A stretch of 64,000 bases of DNA from an uncultured Bacilli bacterium. Lineage in GTDB: Bacteria; Bacillota_I; Bacilli_A; RF39; UBA660. Below, piece by piece: positions 36,561-46,023 of the stretch. Under the pieces are notes generated by a model. That model was not told the DNA's origin, made no database searches, and saw only the letters and a list, made by a program, of their open reading frames with translations. The stretch is taken from contig CAKOLI010000003.1 of assembly GCA_934096265.1 (NCBI GenBank), positions 1 through 64,000 of the forward strand. The letters run 5' to 3'. Position 1 is the first letter of the stretch. Each line of letters starts with the position of its first letter. A program made the position numbers and the translations under genes.

Positions 36561-37001
36561 ATGGATGAGTATACTTTGAAGTTTCCTTGTATATATTTTG
36601 ATTTTGAGTTAGATGAGATATTTGGTTCTGTTGTTAATATGATTGGGAAGATAGATTTAGTTGACAGGGGGCATTTGAGTATAGATTTATATAGTAATTC
36701 TAGTTATGGAACTGTTGTTTCTATATGTATGGATGATATGGATAGTTTATGTGTTGATGCTAGTGTAACTGTTCATTTAGATAGTATTTTTTTGTATGAG
36801 ATGGAATATTTTGATGTTAGGTATATAGATGGAAGTGGGACTTTGTATTATTATAATTCAAAGTATTATGTTAGTATATGTGATTCTGGTAATATGGATA
36901 TGTTGTGTGAATATAGTGATTTGATATATGGAGATAAGGTTCTTGATATTGTTAATGATGGAATTAAAGTGTTTGTGGGTATCTTTAAGGATATTCCATA
37001 A
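36561..37001 (+). CDS. Hypothetical acidic cytoplasmic protein
   Basis: The protein has 146 residues from the ATG at 36561, six bases after AGGTG; the GTG at 36552 lies inside that site. It is acidic, rich in Asp, Tyr and Val, predicted to be mostly beta strand, with no signal peptide or membrane helix. No family recognised. It stands alone between engB and the Abi gene. Confidence 0.55.
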   Translation: MDEYTLKFPCIYFDFELDEIFGSVVNMIGKIDLVDRGHLSIDLYSNSSYGTVVSICMDDMDSLCVDASVTVHLDSIFLYEMEYFDVRYIDGSGTLYYYNSKYYVSICDSGNMDMLCEYSDLIYGDKVLDIVNDGIKVFVGIFKDIP

Positions 37002-37048
37002 TTTTTCATAATTTTAACATAGTTTTAATTTATTTTTGTTGTAAAATA

Positions 37049-37057
37049 TGTTATACT
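37049..37057 (+). promoter_or_regulatory. Extended -10 promoter of the Abi gene
   Basis: TGT followed by TATACT (37052-37057); no clear -35. Confidence 0.5.
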
Positions 37058-37075
37058 TAGTTAAGGTGGTGCATG

Positions 37076-38002
37076 ATGGATAAGAAGTTTAAGACACTGC
37101 AAGAACAGGTAGAAATATTAAAGAGTAAAGGATTAATTGTTGAGGATTTTGATGAATGTGTTAATGTTTTACTTAGAGAGAATTATTTCTTTATAAATGG
37201 TTATAGGCATTTACTTATGAAATCTTTTTCGGATAGAACTTTTGTAGTTGGCTCTACTTTTAGGGAGTTATATTCATTGTTTTTATTTGATAGGAGTCTT
37301 AGGAATATTATTTTTAAGAATATGCTTATTGTTGAAAATAATATGAAATCTATAATTAGTTATCAGTTATCTAAGAAATATGGATATCATGAGAGGGATT
37401 ATCTTAATGCGAAGAATTTTACTAATGATCCTGCGAAGGCTAAGAAGGTTAAGGATTTGATTAATAAGATGAAGAGGCAGATTAGGGTAAATAGTTTACA
37501 GCATTCTGCGACTATGCATTATATTACTAATTATGGTTATATTCCTCTTTGGGTACTTGTTAAGGTTTTATCATTTGGTGTAATTAGTGATTTGTATTCT
37601 ATTTTGAAGCCTGAGGATAAGGTTGGTATTGCGGATGTGTATGATATTTCTGTTGATCAGTTAGAGGACTTTTTGCCAATTCTTTCTAATTACCGCAACT
37701 TATGTGCTCATGAGGATATATTATATGATCATAGGACGGATAAATGTATTGATGATAATATTTATCATTATAAGCTTAATATTCCTAAGATGGATGATGA
37801 GTATATATATGGTAAGAATGATATTTTTGCAGTTGTGTTAATTTTAAAGTATTTACTTACAGATGATGAATTTAGGTTATTTATAAAAGAGGTTTCTTAT
37901 GAAATAGATAAATTGTCTGGGGTAATTAGATCTATACCAATAACTAAAGTATTAGATAGAATAGGATTTCCATATAATTATATGGAAGTATTAGATATTT
38001 AG
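37076..38002 (+). CDS. Abi-family (AbiD/AbiF-like) abortive-infection protein
   Basis: The protein has 308 residues. The Abi_2-type pattern is clear: KTLQEQVEILKSKGLIV and ENYFFINGYRHLL near the start, the central FDRSLRNIIFKNMLIVENN, and the C-terminal LSNYRNLCAHEDILYD. The latter contains RNLCAH, the RxxxxH of HEPN-type nucleases. Relatives in lactococci abort phage infection. The gene sits on the core chromosome 12 bases before htrA, not in a visible island. The start may be 37073 or 37076; the second is better spaced from AAGGTGG. Confidence 0.85.
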   Translation: MDKKFKTLQEQVEILKSKGLIVEDFDECVNVLLRENYFFINGYRHLLMKSFSDRTFVVGSTFRELYSLFLFDRSLRNIIFKNMLIVENNMKSIISYQLSKKYGYHERDYLNAKNFTNDPAKAKKVKDLINKMKRQIRVNSLQHSATMHYITNYGYIPLWVLVKVLSFGVISDLYSILKPEDKVGIADVYDISVDQLEDFLPILSNYRNLCAHEDILYDHRTDKCIDDNIYHYKLNIPKMDDEYIYGKNDIFAVVLILKYLLTDDEFRLFIKEVSYEIDKLSGVIRSIPITKVLDRIGFPYNYMEVLDI

Positions 38003-38014
38003 GAGGCAGATAAT

Positions 38015-39109
38015 ATGAAAAATAATACCATGGGGTATGTAGTTACTTGTATAATAACATTTTTTGTAGGAGTTATAGGGACTTATTTAGTTGTGGTTAA
38101 TTATAATCCAACGACAGAGAACATTATTAAGAATATCAAGAGCGTTGAGATAGTTGATAATAGTATTGCTGATGCTGTTGAGAAGGTGTATGATGCGGTA
38201 GTAGTAGTAGAGTCATATAGTAATGATAAGTTAAAGTCTACTGGTACAGGATTTGTGTATAAGAAAGATAATAATAAGGGTTATATTATGACTAATAATC
38301 ATGTGGTAGATGGTGCTACTTCAGTTAAGATTATTTATAGTGATTCATCGGTTGCAATAGCGGAAGTGTTAGGAAAAGAAACGTATTCTGATATAGCCGT
38401 TTTGACAGTAGATGCGAAGAGTGTTCTTGACGTGGTGGTACTTGGAGATAGTACAAAGATGAGACTCGGAGATACAGTGTTTACAGTTGGTTCTCCTTTA
38501 GGAATTGATTATAGTGGTACTGTAACGCGTGGTATTTTATCTAATAAAGATAGGTTAGTTGAAGTGTCTCTTAGTAGTGGAAGTACTAGTGATTGGATAA
38601 TGAAGGTACTGCAAACAGATGCCGCGATTAACCCAGGTAATAGTGGGGGACCTTTACTTAATATTAATGGAGAAATTATAGGGATTAATTCTTTGAAATT
38701 AGTTGAAAACGAGATAGAAGGTATGGGTTTTGCTATTCCTATTGAAGATGCTATTAGTTATGCTACAATACTAGAAAAAGGTGAAAAGATAGTTAGACCT
38801 TATGTTGGTATTGGGATGCTTGACGTTAGTAATAATGCTAATTTGAGATATTATGGTATTGGTATTAATAATGATATTACTTCTGGTGTAGTGGTTACAG
38901 AGGTAGAGGATGGTTCGCCTGCTTCTAAAGCGGGTCTTATTAAGGGAGATGTAATAACTAAGATTAATGATGTTGATATTAAGACTATAGCAAGTTTCCG
39001 TTATGAATTATATAAGCATAGACCTGGTGATAGTGTTACTTTGGAATATTATCGTGGTAAGGATAAGAAGAGTGCTAATGTAACTTTAGCTACTAATAAA
39101 AATAGTTAA
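38015..39109 (+). CDS. htrA: HtrA-family serine protease with PDZ domain
   Basis: This membrane-anchored quality-control protease has 364 residues. One N-terminal transmembrane helix (~7-28) precedes the trypsin-like domain, whose catalytic triad is visible as His96 (NNHVVDG), Asp126 (SDIAVL) and Ser210 (NPGNSGGPL). A C-terminal PDZ domain follows (~255-355, with VEDGSPASKAGLIKGDVI). It acts on misfolded proteins outside the membrane. AGGAGG precedes the start, and a strong terminator follows the stop. Confidence 0.93.
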   Translation: MKNNTMGYVVTCIITFFVGVIGTYLVVVNYNPTTENIIKNIKSVEIVDNSIADAVEKVYDAVVVVESYSNDKLKSTGTGFVYKKDNNKGYIMTNNHVVDGATSVKIIYSDSSVAIAEVLGKETYSDIAVLTVDAKSVLDVVVLGDSTKMRLGDTVFTVGSPLGIDYSGTVTRGILSNKDRLVEVSLSSGSTSDWIMKVLQTDAAINPGNSGGPLLNINGEIIGINSLKLVENEIEGMGFAIPIEDAISYATILEKGEKIVRPYVGIGMLDVSNNANLRYYGIGINNDITSGVVVTEVEDGSPASKAGLIKGDVITKINDVDIKTIASFRYELYKHRPGDSVTLEYYRGKDKKSANVTLATNKNS

Positions 39110-39113
39110 GAGG

Positions 39114-39136
39114 GCTTATTTTGAATAAGCTTTTTT
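39114..39136 (+). terminator. Intrinsic terminator after htrA
   Basis: GCTTATT and AATAAGC pair over TTG and are followed by six T. Confidence 0.85.
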
Positions 39137-39224
39137 ATTTATTTTACAGTTATGTAATTAAAAGAATTTAATATTTTTATATTTTGATATATAATAGTTA
39201 TATATGATTGTTGGAAGTGGTATT

Positions 39225-41552
39225 ATGGATATTGATATGTTTGATAATAAGATAGTTATAGTGGATGATTTATGTAAGATGAAGTTGCTTAGGAAGGTTA
39301 ATCATTTGGTTAATATGAAGATAATTACTTTATCTATGCTTAAGAAGATGTATTTATTTGATTATGATTATAAGGCTATTTATTATGTATGTTCTAAGTA
39401 TAATTGTAAACCTAGTATTGCTTCTAAATATATAGAGAGTATGTATTATATTAATGATAAGTATAAATCAGAGAAGATAGATTTTTTAAGTAAATTAAAA
39501 GATGAGCTTCTTTCTTGTGGATTACTTATTAAAAATGAGTTATTTGTTAATTTTTTAAAGGATAAGGATATTGTATTATATAATCTTAAGTATATGAATC
39601 TTTTTTATTGTAATATTATAGATGAGATTAAGAGTTGTAATAATGTTATAGAGTATTGTGATTATAAGGATAAGTCTTTAAAGAAGATATATAGAGCTAA
39701 GGATAGTAATGAAGAGATTGCTTTTGTATGTAGTATGATTTGCCAGTTGATTAAGGATGGAGTTCCTATTAATAAGATTAAGCTTGCAAATGTGAGTGAT
39801 AATTATTTGTATGTAGTTAAGAAGATGTTTAAGTTGTTTAATATACCTATTAATATTAAGAGTAATGAGAGTATTAAATCTGTTTTGATAGTTAAGAAGT
39901 TTAAGGAGTATTATGATGCTAATATTAATAGTACTCTTAGTAAAGTGATGGAGTTTGTTAAAAATGATGATGGGTATAAGATATATAAGAGTATAGTTAA
40001 TGTTGTTAATAAGTATGCTGGTAGTAATTATTTAGATATTAAAGAGTTGTTGTTTTATGATCTTGATAAGGTTAATTTAGATAGTGTTATTTATGATAAT
40101 GCGGTTTCTATTATTGATTTTAAGGATTGTTTGATAGATTCAGATGATTATGTTTTTTTAATTAACTTTAATGAGGGGGTTATTCCTGTTTGTTATAAGG
40201 ATGAAGATTATTTGTCTGATTTAGAGAAATATAATTTGGGTGTTGATACATCGTATATGCTAAATGAACTTTCAAGTAAGGCTGTTGTGGATACTATACT
40301 TCATACTAAGAATTTGATAGTTACTTATTCTAGTTATGATTCTAGTGGTAAGTTGTATGTTTCTAGTGCTTATGATAAGGATATATTTATGCATTCTGAT
40401 GTTTTTATTAATTATAATAATTCTAATAATTATAATATGATTAGGTTATTAGGTGAGATGGATATTTATAATAAGTATGGAGCGGTTAGTGATGACCTTT
40501 TAGTTCTTGCTAATCATTATCCTTCTTATAAATATTTAGATTATAGTAATAAGTTTAAAGGTATTGATAAGGATAAGTTAAATAAGTATTTGAATAATAA
40601 GCTTACTTTGTCTTATACTAGTATGAATACTTATTATCAATGTTCTTTTAGGTATTATTTGGATTATATTCTTAAGGTTAATAAGTATGAGGATAGTTTT
40701 GATACGATAGTGGGGAATATTTTTCATGAAATTTTGTCTAAATGTTTTAAAGGTAATTATGATGTTCTTTCTAATTATGATTTGTTAGTTTCTTCTTCTT
40801 CTTATGATTTTAGTAGTAGTGAGATGTTTTTTTTGAATGTTCTTCGTGATGAGATTGTTTCTTTGGTGGATGTTATACTTAAGCAGATGAAGTATACTAA
40901 GCTTAGTAAGGCGATGTATGAGAAGGAGATAGTAGTTAATGTTAGTGTGGATGGTAATGTTAAGTTTAAGGGTTTTGTAGATAAGATTTTATATGATTAT
41001 TTTGATGGTAAGATGGTTAGTGTTATTATTGATTATAAGACAGGAAATCCTAATATTAATATTAATAGGTCAATATATGGTCTTGATATGCAACTTCCTA
41101 TATATGTATATTTGATTAAGAATGAGATTAAGGATGTTGTGATAGGGGGATTTTATTTGCAGAAGATACTTGGTAGTGGTAATTCTTTAGAAGATAAGAT
41201 GCGTAATCTTAAATGGCAAGGTTATACTAATAGTGATTTACAGGTAATTAATTATGTGGATAGTTCTTATGTTGATTCTAAGATTATAAAGAGTCTTAGG
41301 TGTAAAAAAGATGGATTTTATAGTTATGCTAAGGTAATTAGTGATTCTTCTATAGATATTTTGTATGATATTGTAGATAAGAAGATTAAGGGAGCTTCTA
41401 CTTCGATACTTAATGGAGAATTTGATATTAATCCTAAGGAGATAGATGGTGATTTGGTTGGTTGTAGGTATTGTAAATATCGTGATATTTGTTATATGAA
41501 TATGAAGGATGTTGTGAAGTTAAAGGATGTACATGATATATTTAATAAGTAG
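39225..41552 (+). CDS. addB: AddB/RexB-like ATP-dependent nuclease subunit
   Basis: The protein has 775 residues, directly upstream of addA. The C-terminal part is a PD-(D/E)XK nuclease: VGNIFHEIL, then KFKGFVDKIL and the catalytic VIIDYKTG. It is flanked by cysteines of an iron-sulfur cluster (YYQCSFRYYLDY, and at the end GCRYCKYRDIC). Bacillus AddB has ~1160 residues; here the N-terminal helicase-like region is strongly reduced and no Walker A is visible. With AddA it would process DNA double-strand ends for RecA. ATG 39225 follows GGAAGTGG; an earlier ATG at 39204 is possible. Confidence 0.85.
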   Translation: MDIDMFDNKIVIVDDLCKMKLLRKVNHLVNMKIITLSMLKKMYLFDYDYKAIYYVCSKYNCKPSIASKYIESMYYINDKYKSEKIDFLSKLKDELLSCGLLIKNELFVNFLKDKDIVLYNLKYMNLFYCNIIDEIKSCNNVIEYCDYKDKSLKKIYRAKDSNEEIAFVCSMICQLIKDGVPINKIKLANVSDNYLYVVKKMFKLFNIPINIKSNESIKSVLIVKKFKEYYDANINSTLSKVMEFVKNDDGYKIYKSIVNVVNKYAGSNYLDIKELLFYDLDKVNLDSVIYDNAVSIIDFKDCLIDSDDYVFLINFNEGVIPVCYKDEDYLSDLEKYNLGVDTSYMLNELSSKAVVDTILHTKNLIVTYSSYDSSGKLYVSSAYDKDIFMHSDVFINYNNSNNYNMIRLLGEMDIYNKYGAVSDDLLVLANHYPSYKYLDYSNKFKGIDKDKLNKYLNNKLTLSYTSMNTYYQCSFRYYLDYILKVNKYEDSFDTIVGNIFHEILSKCFKGNYDVLSNYDLLVSSSSYDFSSSEMFFLNVLRDEIVSLVDVILKQMKYTKLSKAMYEKEIVVNVSVDGNVKFKGFVDKILYDYFDGKMVSVIIDYKTGNPNININRSIYGLDMQLPIYVYLIKNEIKDVVIGGFYLQKILGSGNSLEDKMRNLKWQGYTNSDLQVINYVDSSYVDSKIIKSLRCKKDGFYSYAKVISDSSIDILYDIVDKKIKGASTSILNGEFDINPKEIDGDLVGCRYCKYRDICYMNMKDVVKLKDVHDIFNK

Positions 41553-41641
41553 TTATTGTGGTAATGTGGAAGTTTTTTGGGTATGTACTTTTTAGCTACT
41601 GTAAGTGATGTGCATAAAAAAATTTAGGAAGTGGTGATGAT

Positions 41642-44600
41642 ATGCCAAGATGGACTAAGGAACAAGAGAGTGCTATTTCTTTGAGTGGGAGTAATATTAT
41701 TGTTAGCGCGGGTGCTGGTAGTGGGAAAACTGCTGTTTTGTCAGAGAGGGTTATTCATAAGATCGAAGAAGGTATTCATGTTAATGAGCTTTTGATACTT
41801 ACGTTTACTAAAGCCGCGGCGATGGAGATGAAGGATAGGATAAGGAGAAAGATTAGTGAGAATGCTAAGTATAAGGATGAGTTAAATTTGCTTAATTCGG
41901 CATATATTACTACTTTTGATTCGTTTGCACTTTCTGTAGTTAAGAAGTATCATTATTTGCTTAATATTGACGATGATATAAAGATTACAGATTCCTCTTT
42001 AGTATCTTCTATTAAGAGGAGAATATTTGATGATGTTTTTGAGGATATGTATAGGAGTAATAATTCTTCTTTTAATGAATTTGTTTCTAAGTATTGTGTT
42101 AAGAATGATAAGGCACTTAGGGAAAATATTTTGCTTATTGCTTCTAAGATAGAAGGATATGTGGACGCTGATGATTTTATTAAAAGGGCTAGGGAATATA
42201 CTAGTAGTACTTACTATGTTAATAAAATTGTTAGTAAGTATGAAGAGGTTATTAATCATTTGAAGAAGTTAGTTAGTTTTTCTTTTGAAAATATGAAGAT
42301 GTATTTTGATTCTGATTATATTTCATCTGTGGAGAAGGCTATAAGTGGGATTTTGAATTGTTCTTTGGATGAACTTTGTTTGTATACTAATGTTAGTTTG
42401 CCTAACGTACCAAGGGGCTCTAGTGATGATGCTAAGGATGCTAAGGCTTCTTTGAAGAAGGTTGTGGACAAGTTAGTTAGTTATAGTGTTTATGGTAATG
42501 TAGATGATATTTGTAGGGATATATTCTCAAATGCTTCATCTGTTAATGTTATTCTTGATATTGTTTCTAAGTATTTATATAAGATAGATGAATATAAGAG
42601 TAAGAATGGTATATATACTTTTAATGATATTGCTAAGCTTTCTATTAAGTTGCTTAAGGATAATTTTTCTGTTAGAGAAGAGTTGAAGGGGTCATTTAAA
42701 GAGATTATGATTGATGAGTATCAAGATACTAATGATGTGCAAGAGAGTTTTATTTCGATGATTTCTAATGATAATGTATATATGGTTGGTGATATAAAGC
42801 AAGCTATATATCGTTTTAGGGGTTCTAATCCAGATATATTTAAAGATAAATATAGTAAGTATGCAAATTCACAAGGAGGTAAGAAGATAGATTTAATTAA
42901 AAATTTTAGGTCTAGGAATGAGGTTCTTGATAATATTAATAAGATATTTTGTTTGCTTATGGATTTTTCTTTAGGAGATGCTTTTTATAGTAAGGATCAT
43001 CAGATGGTATATGGTAATACGATGTATGATGATTGTAAGTTGGATGGTTATGATTATAATTTTAGGGTGCTTGAGTATGTAAATGATTATAAGTCATCCG
43101 GTTATACTAATATAGAGGTTGAGATATTTACGATTGCTAAAGATATTAGGAGTAAGATTGATAATGGGTTTATGGTGTTTGATAAGGATAGTTCTGTGTT
43201 AAGAGAGGCTACTTATGATGATTTTGTTATTATATTAGATAGGAGTAAGTATTTTGATTTGTTTAAGAAGGTGTTTCTTTATTTAAATATTCCTCTTACA
43301 ATTCTTAGGGATGGATATCTTAATACTAGTAGTGATGTGCTTATATTTAAGAATATTGTTGATTTTATTGTGAGAATTGCTGAAGCAGGTAAGAGTAAGG
43401 ATAAGAATTTATCTTTTAATGATGATGTTAGTTTTAAATATGATTTTATTAGTATTGCTAGGAGTTTTTTGTACGAGTATAGTGATTCTTATATTTTTGA
43501 TGTAGTTAGTAGTGGAAAGTATATGGATACGGGGATTTATAAGGATTTGAGTAGTATTGCTTGTGATATTTATAATATGACTAGTAGTAATGTTTTTGAT
43601 AAGATTTTGGAGGTTACGGATTTTTATAATAAGCTTAATAAGGTTGGGGATTATGCTGAGACGGATGTTAGGATGGCTACGATTTATAGTTTGACAGAGT
43701 CTTTGGGTAATTTGGAGATGTCTATTTATGATTTTAGGGATTATTTGGATGATATTGTTTGTAATGGTGATAAGATTAAGTATACTACTTTTGGAAGTGA
43801 TAGAGCGTCTGTTAAGATTCTTACGATACATAAGTCTAAGGGGTTAGAGTATCCTGTTTGTTATTTTGCAGATTTGGATCATGATTTTAATGCTAGTGAG
43901 CTTAAGGATAGGTTTATATGTGACTATGATTATGGGGTGATTGTGTCTTCTAGTGAAGATGATGATAGGGGTAGTGTGCTTAAGGAGGTATATAAGTATT
44001 TATATAATTATGCGGAAGTGAGTGAGAAGATAAGGTTGTTTTATGTCGCGCTTACTAGGGCAAGAGAGCAAATGATATTGGTGGTACCTTATAAGGATGT
44101 AGATTTGCTTGAGAAGAATGAAGATGGGGTAATTGAGAGTGTTAGGAGGATGGCTTTTAATAGGTTGTCTAGTTTTGTGTATGGGGTAAAGGGTTATTTA
44201 AGTAGTTATTTTGAGAGTGTTAATGTGGATGATATAGGGTTATCTAAAGAATATTTGTATCCTGTTGTGTTAGAGAATTTGTCACTTGGTAAGATGGATG
44301 ATGATTTTTGTGTTGATGAGGTTAGTGTTGCGTGTGATGTTTTGAGGAGGGAGCATTTTTCTAAGGAGGTATGTGAGGTTGTTTCTTCTTCTTCTTTGAA
44401 AATGCTTGAGTATGGTAGGAAGATTCATGAGATATTAGAGTTTTTGGATTTTAAGGATGTGGATTTTAGTCTTATTTCTGATGAGTTTATTTTGGGTAAG
44501 TTGAAGATGTTTTTTGATAGTGATTTGCTTTTAGATGTTTTGAATGCTAAGGTTTATAAGGAGTATGAGTTTGTGTATGTGTGTGATGGTGTGGAAAAGC

Positions 44601-44791
44601 GTGGGGTAATAGATCTTATGCTTTGTTATGATGATTATATTGATATTATTGATTATAAGCTTAAGAATGTTGTGGATGATGGGTATAAGAGGCAAATTAG
44701 AGGGTATGTTGAGTATGTGCGTGGTGTTAGTGGTAAGTGTGTGAAGGCGTATTTGTATTCGATATTGGATGGTGAGTTTGTTTCTGTTTGA
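41642..44791 (+). CDS. addA: AddA/RexA helicase-nuclease
   Basis: This is an SF1 helicase plus nuclease of 1049 residues. It shows Walker A SAGAGSGKT at residues 22-30, LTFTKAAAMEMKDRI, the DEXX motif MIDEYQDTNDVQ, GDIKQAIYRFRGS, HKSKGLEYPV and the final VALTRAREQM. The C-terminal nuclease has GRKIHEILEF and VIDLMLCYDDYIDIIDYK. It is somewhat shorter than AddA of Bacillus (~1230). It lies 89 bases after addB, with GGAAGTGG before the start, so they are probably co-expressed. It is the last intact core gene before the split amidase. Confidence 0.95.
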   Translation: MPRWTKEQESAISLSGSNIIVSAGAGSGKTAVLSERVIHKIEEGIHVNELLILTFTKAAAMEMKDRIRRKISENAKYKDELNLLNSAYITTFDSFALSVVKKYHYLLNIDDDIKITDSSLVSSIKRRIFDDVFEDMYRSNNSSFNEFVSKYCVKNDKALRENILLIASKIEGYVDADDFIKRAREYTSSTYYVNKIVSKYEEVINHLKKLVSFSFENMKMYFDSDYISSVEKAISGILNCSLDELCLYTNVSLPNVPRGSSDDAKDAKASLKKVVDKLVSYSVYGNVDDICRDIFSNASSVNVILDIVSKYLYKIDEYKSKNGIYTFNDIAKLSIKLLKDNFSVREELKGSFKEIMIDEYQDTNDVQESFISMISNDNVYMVGDIKQAIYRFRGSNPDIFKDKYSKYANSQGGKKIDLIKNFRSRNEVLDNINKIFCLLMDFSLGDAFYSKDHQMVYGNTMYDDCKLDGYDYNFRVLEYVNDYKSSGYTNIEVEIFTIAKDIRSKIDNGFMVFDKDSSVLREATYDDFVIILDRSKYFDLFKKVFLYLNIPLTILRDGYLNTSSDVLIFKNIVDFIVRIAEAGKSKDKNLSFNDDVSFKYDFISIARSFLYEYSDSYIFDVVSSGKYMDTGIYKDLSSIACDIYNMTSSNVFDKILEVTDFYNKLNKVGDYAETDVRMATIYSLTESLGNLEMSIYDFRDYLDDIVCNGDKIKYTTFGSDRASVKILTIHKSKGLEYPVCYFADLDHDFNASELKDRFICDYDYGVIVSSSEDDDRGSVLKEVYKYLYNYAEVSEKIRLFYVALTRAREQMILVVPYKDVDLLEKNEDGVIESVRRMAFNRLSSFVYGVKGYLSSYFESVNVDDIGLSKEYLYPVVLENLSLGKMDDDFCVDEVSVACDVLRREHFSKEVCEVVSSSSLKMLEYGRKIHEILEFLDFKDVDFSLISDEFILGKLKMFFDSDLLLDVLNAKVYKEYEFVYVCDGVEKRGVIDLMLCYDDYIDIIDYKLKNVVDDGYKRQIRGYVEYVRGVSGKCVKAYLYSILDGEFVSV

Positions 44792-44912
44792 GCAGGTTTT
44801 GGGGAGTGCTAGATGGGTGGTTTTGATTAAGGAGTATAATTTTTTGTTGTGTCTGTGGTGATATGAAAGCACCATTATTGTTATGTGTCATAAAATATTC
44901 TAGGTGATGTAA

Positions 44913-44963
44913 ATGAATGATGATGTAAGAGCATTGGCTGGTGTTGTTATAGATCCTGGCCAC
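44913..44963 (+). pseudogene. N-acetylmuramoyl-L-alanine amidase, N-terminal codons (split by mobile element)
   Basis: The first 17 codons read MNDDVRALAGVVIDPGH, the start of an amidase_3 domain whose His is a zinc ligand. TAGGTGATG precedes the ATG. The frame breaks immediately after PGH, inside the conserved DPGHGG. The continuing codons lie 12.7 kb downstream at 57676. No signal peptide is present, so the complete gene may have encoded a phage-like or intracellular-type enzyme, or exported by other means. Confidence 0.85.
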
Positions 44964-44983
44964 CCGAGTGAGATTAAACCCAG
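44959..44983. other. Left attachment site (attL) of the 12.7 kb element
   Basis: GCCA is shared with the right end; the element arm runs to AAACCCAG at 44983. The arm of 21 bases mirrors the 21-base arm at 57655-57675 (CTGGGT outermost on both). The presumed crossover dinucleotide is CA at 44961-44962. Confidence 0.75.
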
Positions 44984-44995
44984 TATAAATAGAAC

Positions 44996-45018
44996 TAGTT
45001 GTAGCAAATAATAATCTA
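44996..45018 (+). repeat. 23-base inverted repeat, left copy
   Basis: TAGTTGTAGCAAATA followed by ATAATCTA. It occurs inverted at 55968-55990, just upstream of the recombinase gene, with 21 of 23 matches. It lies 13 bases inside attL and is a candidate binding site for a directionality factor or regulator. Confidence 0.7.
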
Positions 45019-45019
45019 T

Positions 45020-45075
45020 ATAAATAATAATAAATAAAGCAAAATACTTTTTAATGAAAGTATTTTTATTATGCT
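45020..45075 (+). repeat. Hairpin repeat, copy 1
   Basis: AAATACTTT and AAAGTATTT form a stem within a ~55-base block (from TAATAATAA to TTATTATGCT) that recurs nearly unchanged at 46890-46942. It precedes the promoter of the Fic operon. It could be a terminator, an oriT-like site or a regulator site. Confidence 0.65.
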
Positions 45076-45102
45076 AAAACCAATGATATATTAAGCAAAT
45101 TG

Positions 45103-45111
45103 TGGTATAAT
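45103..45111 (+). promoter_or_regulatory. Extended -10 promoter of the Fic operon
   Basis: TGG followed by TATAAT (45106-45111), 38 bases before the antitoxin ATG; no clear -35. Confidence 0.5.
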
Positions 45112-45149
45112 AGATATAACAAAAAAACTTAAGAAAGTGAGTGATTTTA

Positions 45150-45341
45150 ATGAATAATAATAAACAAACTGAAAAAGAGATACAAGAAAAAATAAAAAAA
45201 GTAGATGGTGCTATGGCTCAAGAGGGTATGCCATTAACAAAAGAATTAAAGCAAAAACTTTATAATTGTATAATTGGTAAATCTACAACAGAAATAGAAC
45301 GCAGGAAAGTTATAGAAAAGTACAGAGGAATTTATGGATAA
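45150..45341 (+). CDS. VbhA-like Fic antitoxin
   Basis: The protein has 63 residues from the ATG at 45150, with AAGAAAGTGAGTG upstream. The VbhA-type helix is recognisable: VDGAMAQEGMPLTKE, then a second helical part ending RRKVIEKYRGIYG. In class I Fic systems the antitoxin inserts a S/TxxxE(G/N) helix whose Glu blocks ATP placement in the toxin. Here the Glu-Gly is kept (QEG), but the Ser/Thr four residues before is Ala. The gene overlaps the Fic gene by eight bases, as is usual for toxin-antitoxin pairs. Confidence 0.75.
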   Translation: MNNNKQTEKEIQEKIKKVDGAMAQEGMPLTKELKQKLYNCIIGKSTTEIERRKVIEKYRGIYG

Positions 45342-46005
45342 TAAATACAAATATACTTATGAAAGAACTGCTGATTATTGTTATAAAGGGACAGACGTTT
45401 TAATTAATAAATTAAATATTACAAATGATGAAGATTTATTTAATGCTGAAAGAGAACTTGTATCTTTAAGAACTTATGAATTAAATGAAAAACCATTAAA
45501 AGGTAATTTTGATTTTAAATATTTAAAAGATATTCATAAATATTTATTTCAAGATGTTTATAGATGGGCTGGAGATATAAGAAATTGTAATATTGCTAAA
45601 CAAGATTTATTCTGTTTAACAGAGCATATAGAATCATTTGGTAATGATGTATTTAATAAACTAAAAAAAGAAAAATATTTTGTGAATTATGATAACGAAA
45701 CAACCCTAGACAAATTAGTAGAACTATTTGCTGATATTAATGCCTTGCACCCTTTTCGTGAAGGCAATGGTAGAAGTCAAAGAGTATTTATAGAATCACT
45801 TGCTAAAATAAATGGAATATATTTAGATCTTACAAATGTATCTAAAATGGATATGATAGTTGCTAGTCATGATAGCATTAATGGAGATTATACAAAATTA
45901 AAAGATATGTTTAAAAAGAATAGTAAGGTTTTAAATGAAGAAGAAAGATTAGAATATATAAATATTTATTGCTCAAAAGAATTAAAACAATTATTAAATA
46001 ATTAG
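45334..46005 (+). CDS. Fic-domain AMP transferase (toxin)
   Basis: The protein has 223 residues. The Fic core motif is complete, HPFREGNGRSQR, beginning at His139, with the upstream flap region and the FKYLKDIHKYLFQDVYRWAG block that opens the Fic fold. Intact motif residues predict transfer of AMP (or another nucleotide) onto a target protein such as a topoisomerase, as for VbhT and FicT. It is paired with the antitoxin just upstream, which would keep it inactive and help retain the element. Confidence 0.92.
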   Translation: MDNKYKYTYERTADYCYKGTDVLINKLNITNDEDLFNAERELVSLRTYELNEKPLKGNFDFKYLKDIHKYLFQDVYRWAGDIRNCNIAKQDLFCLTEHIESFGNDVFNKLKKEKYFVNYDNETTLDKLVELFADINALHPFREGNGRSQRVFIESLAKINGIYLDLTNVSKMDMIVASHDSINGDYTKLKDMFKKNSKVLNEEERLEYINIYCSKELKQLLNN

Positions 46006-46023
46006 TATATCAGGAGGTTTAAA

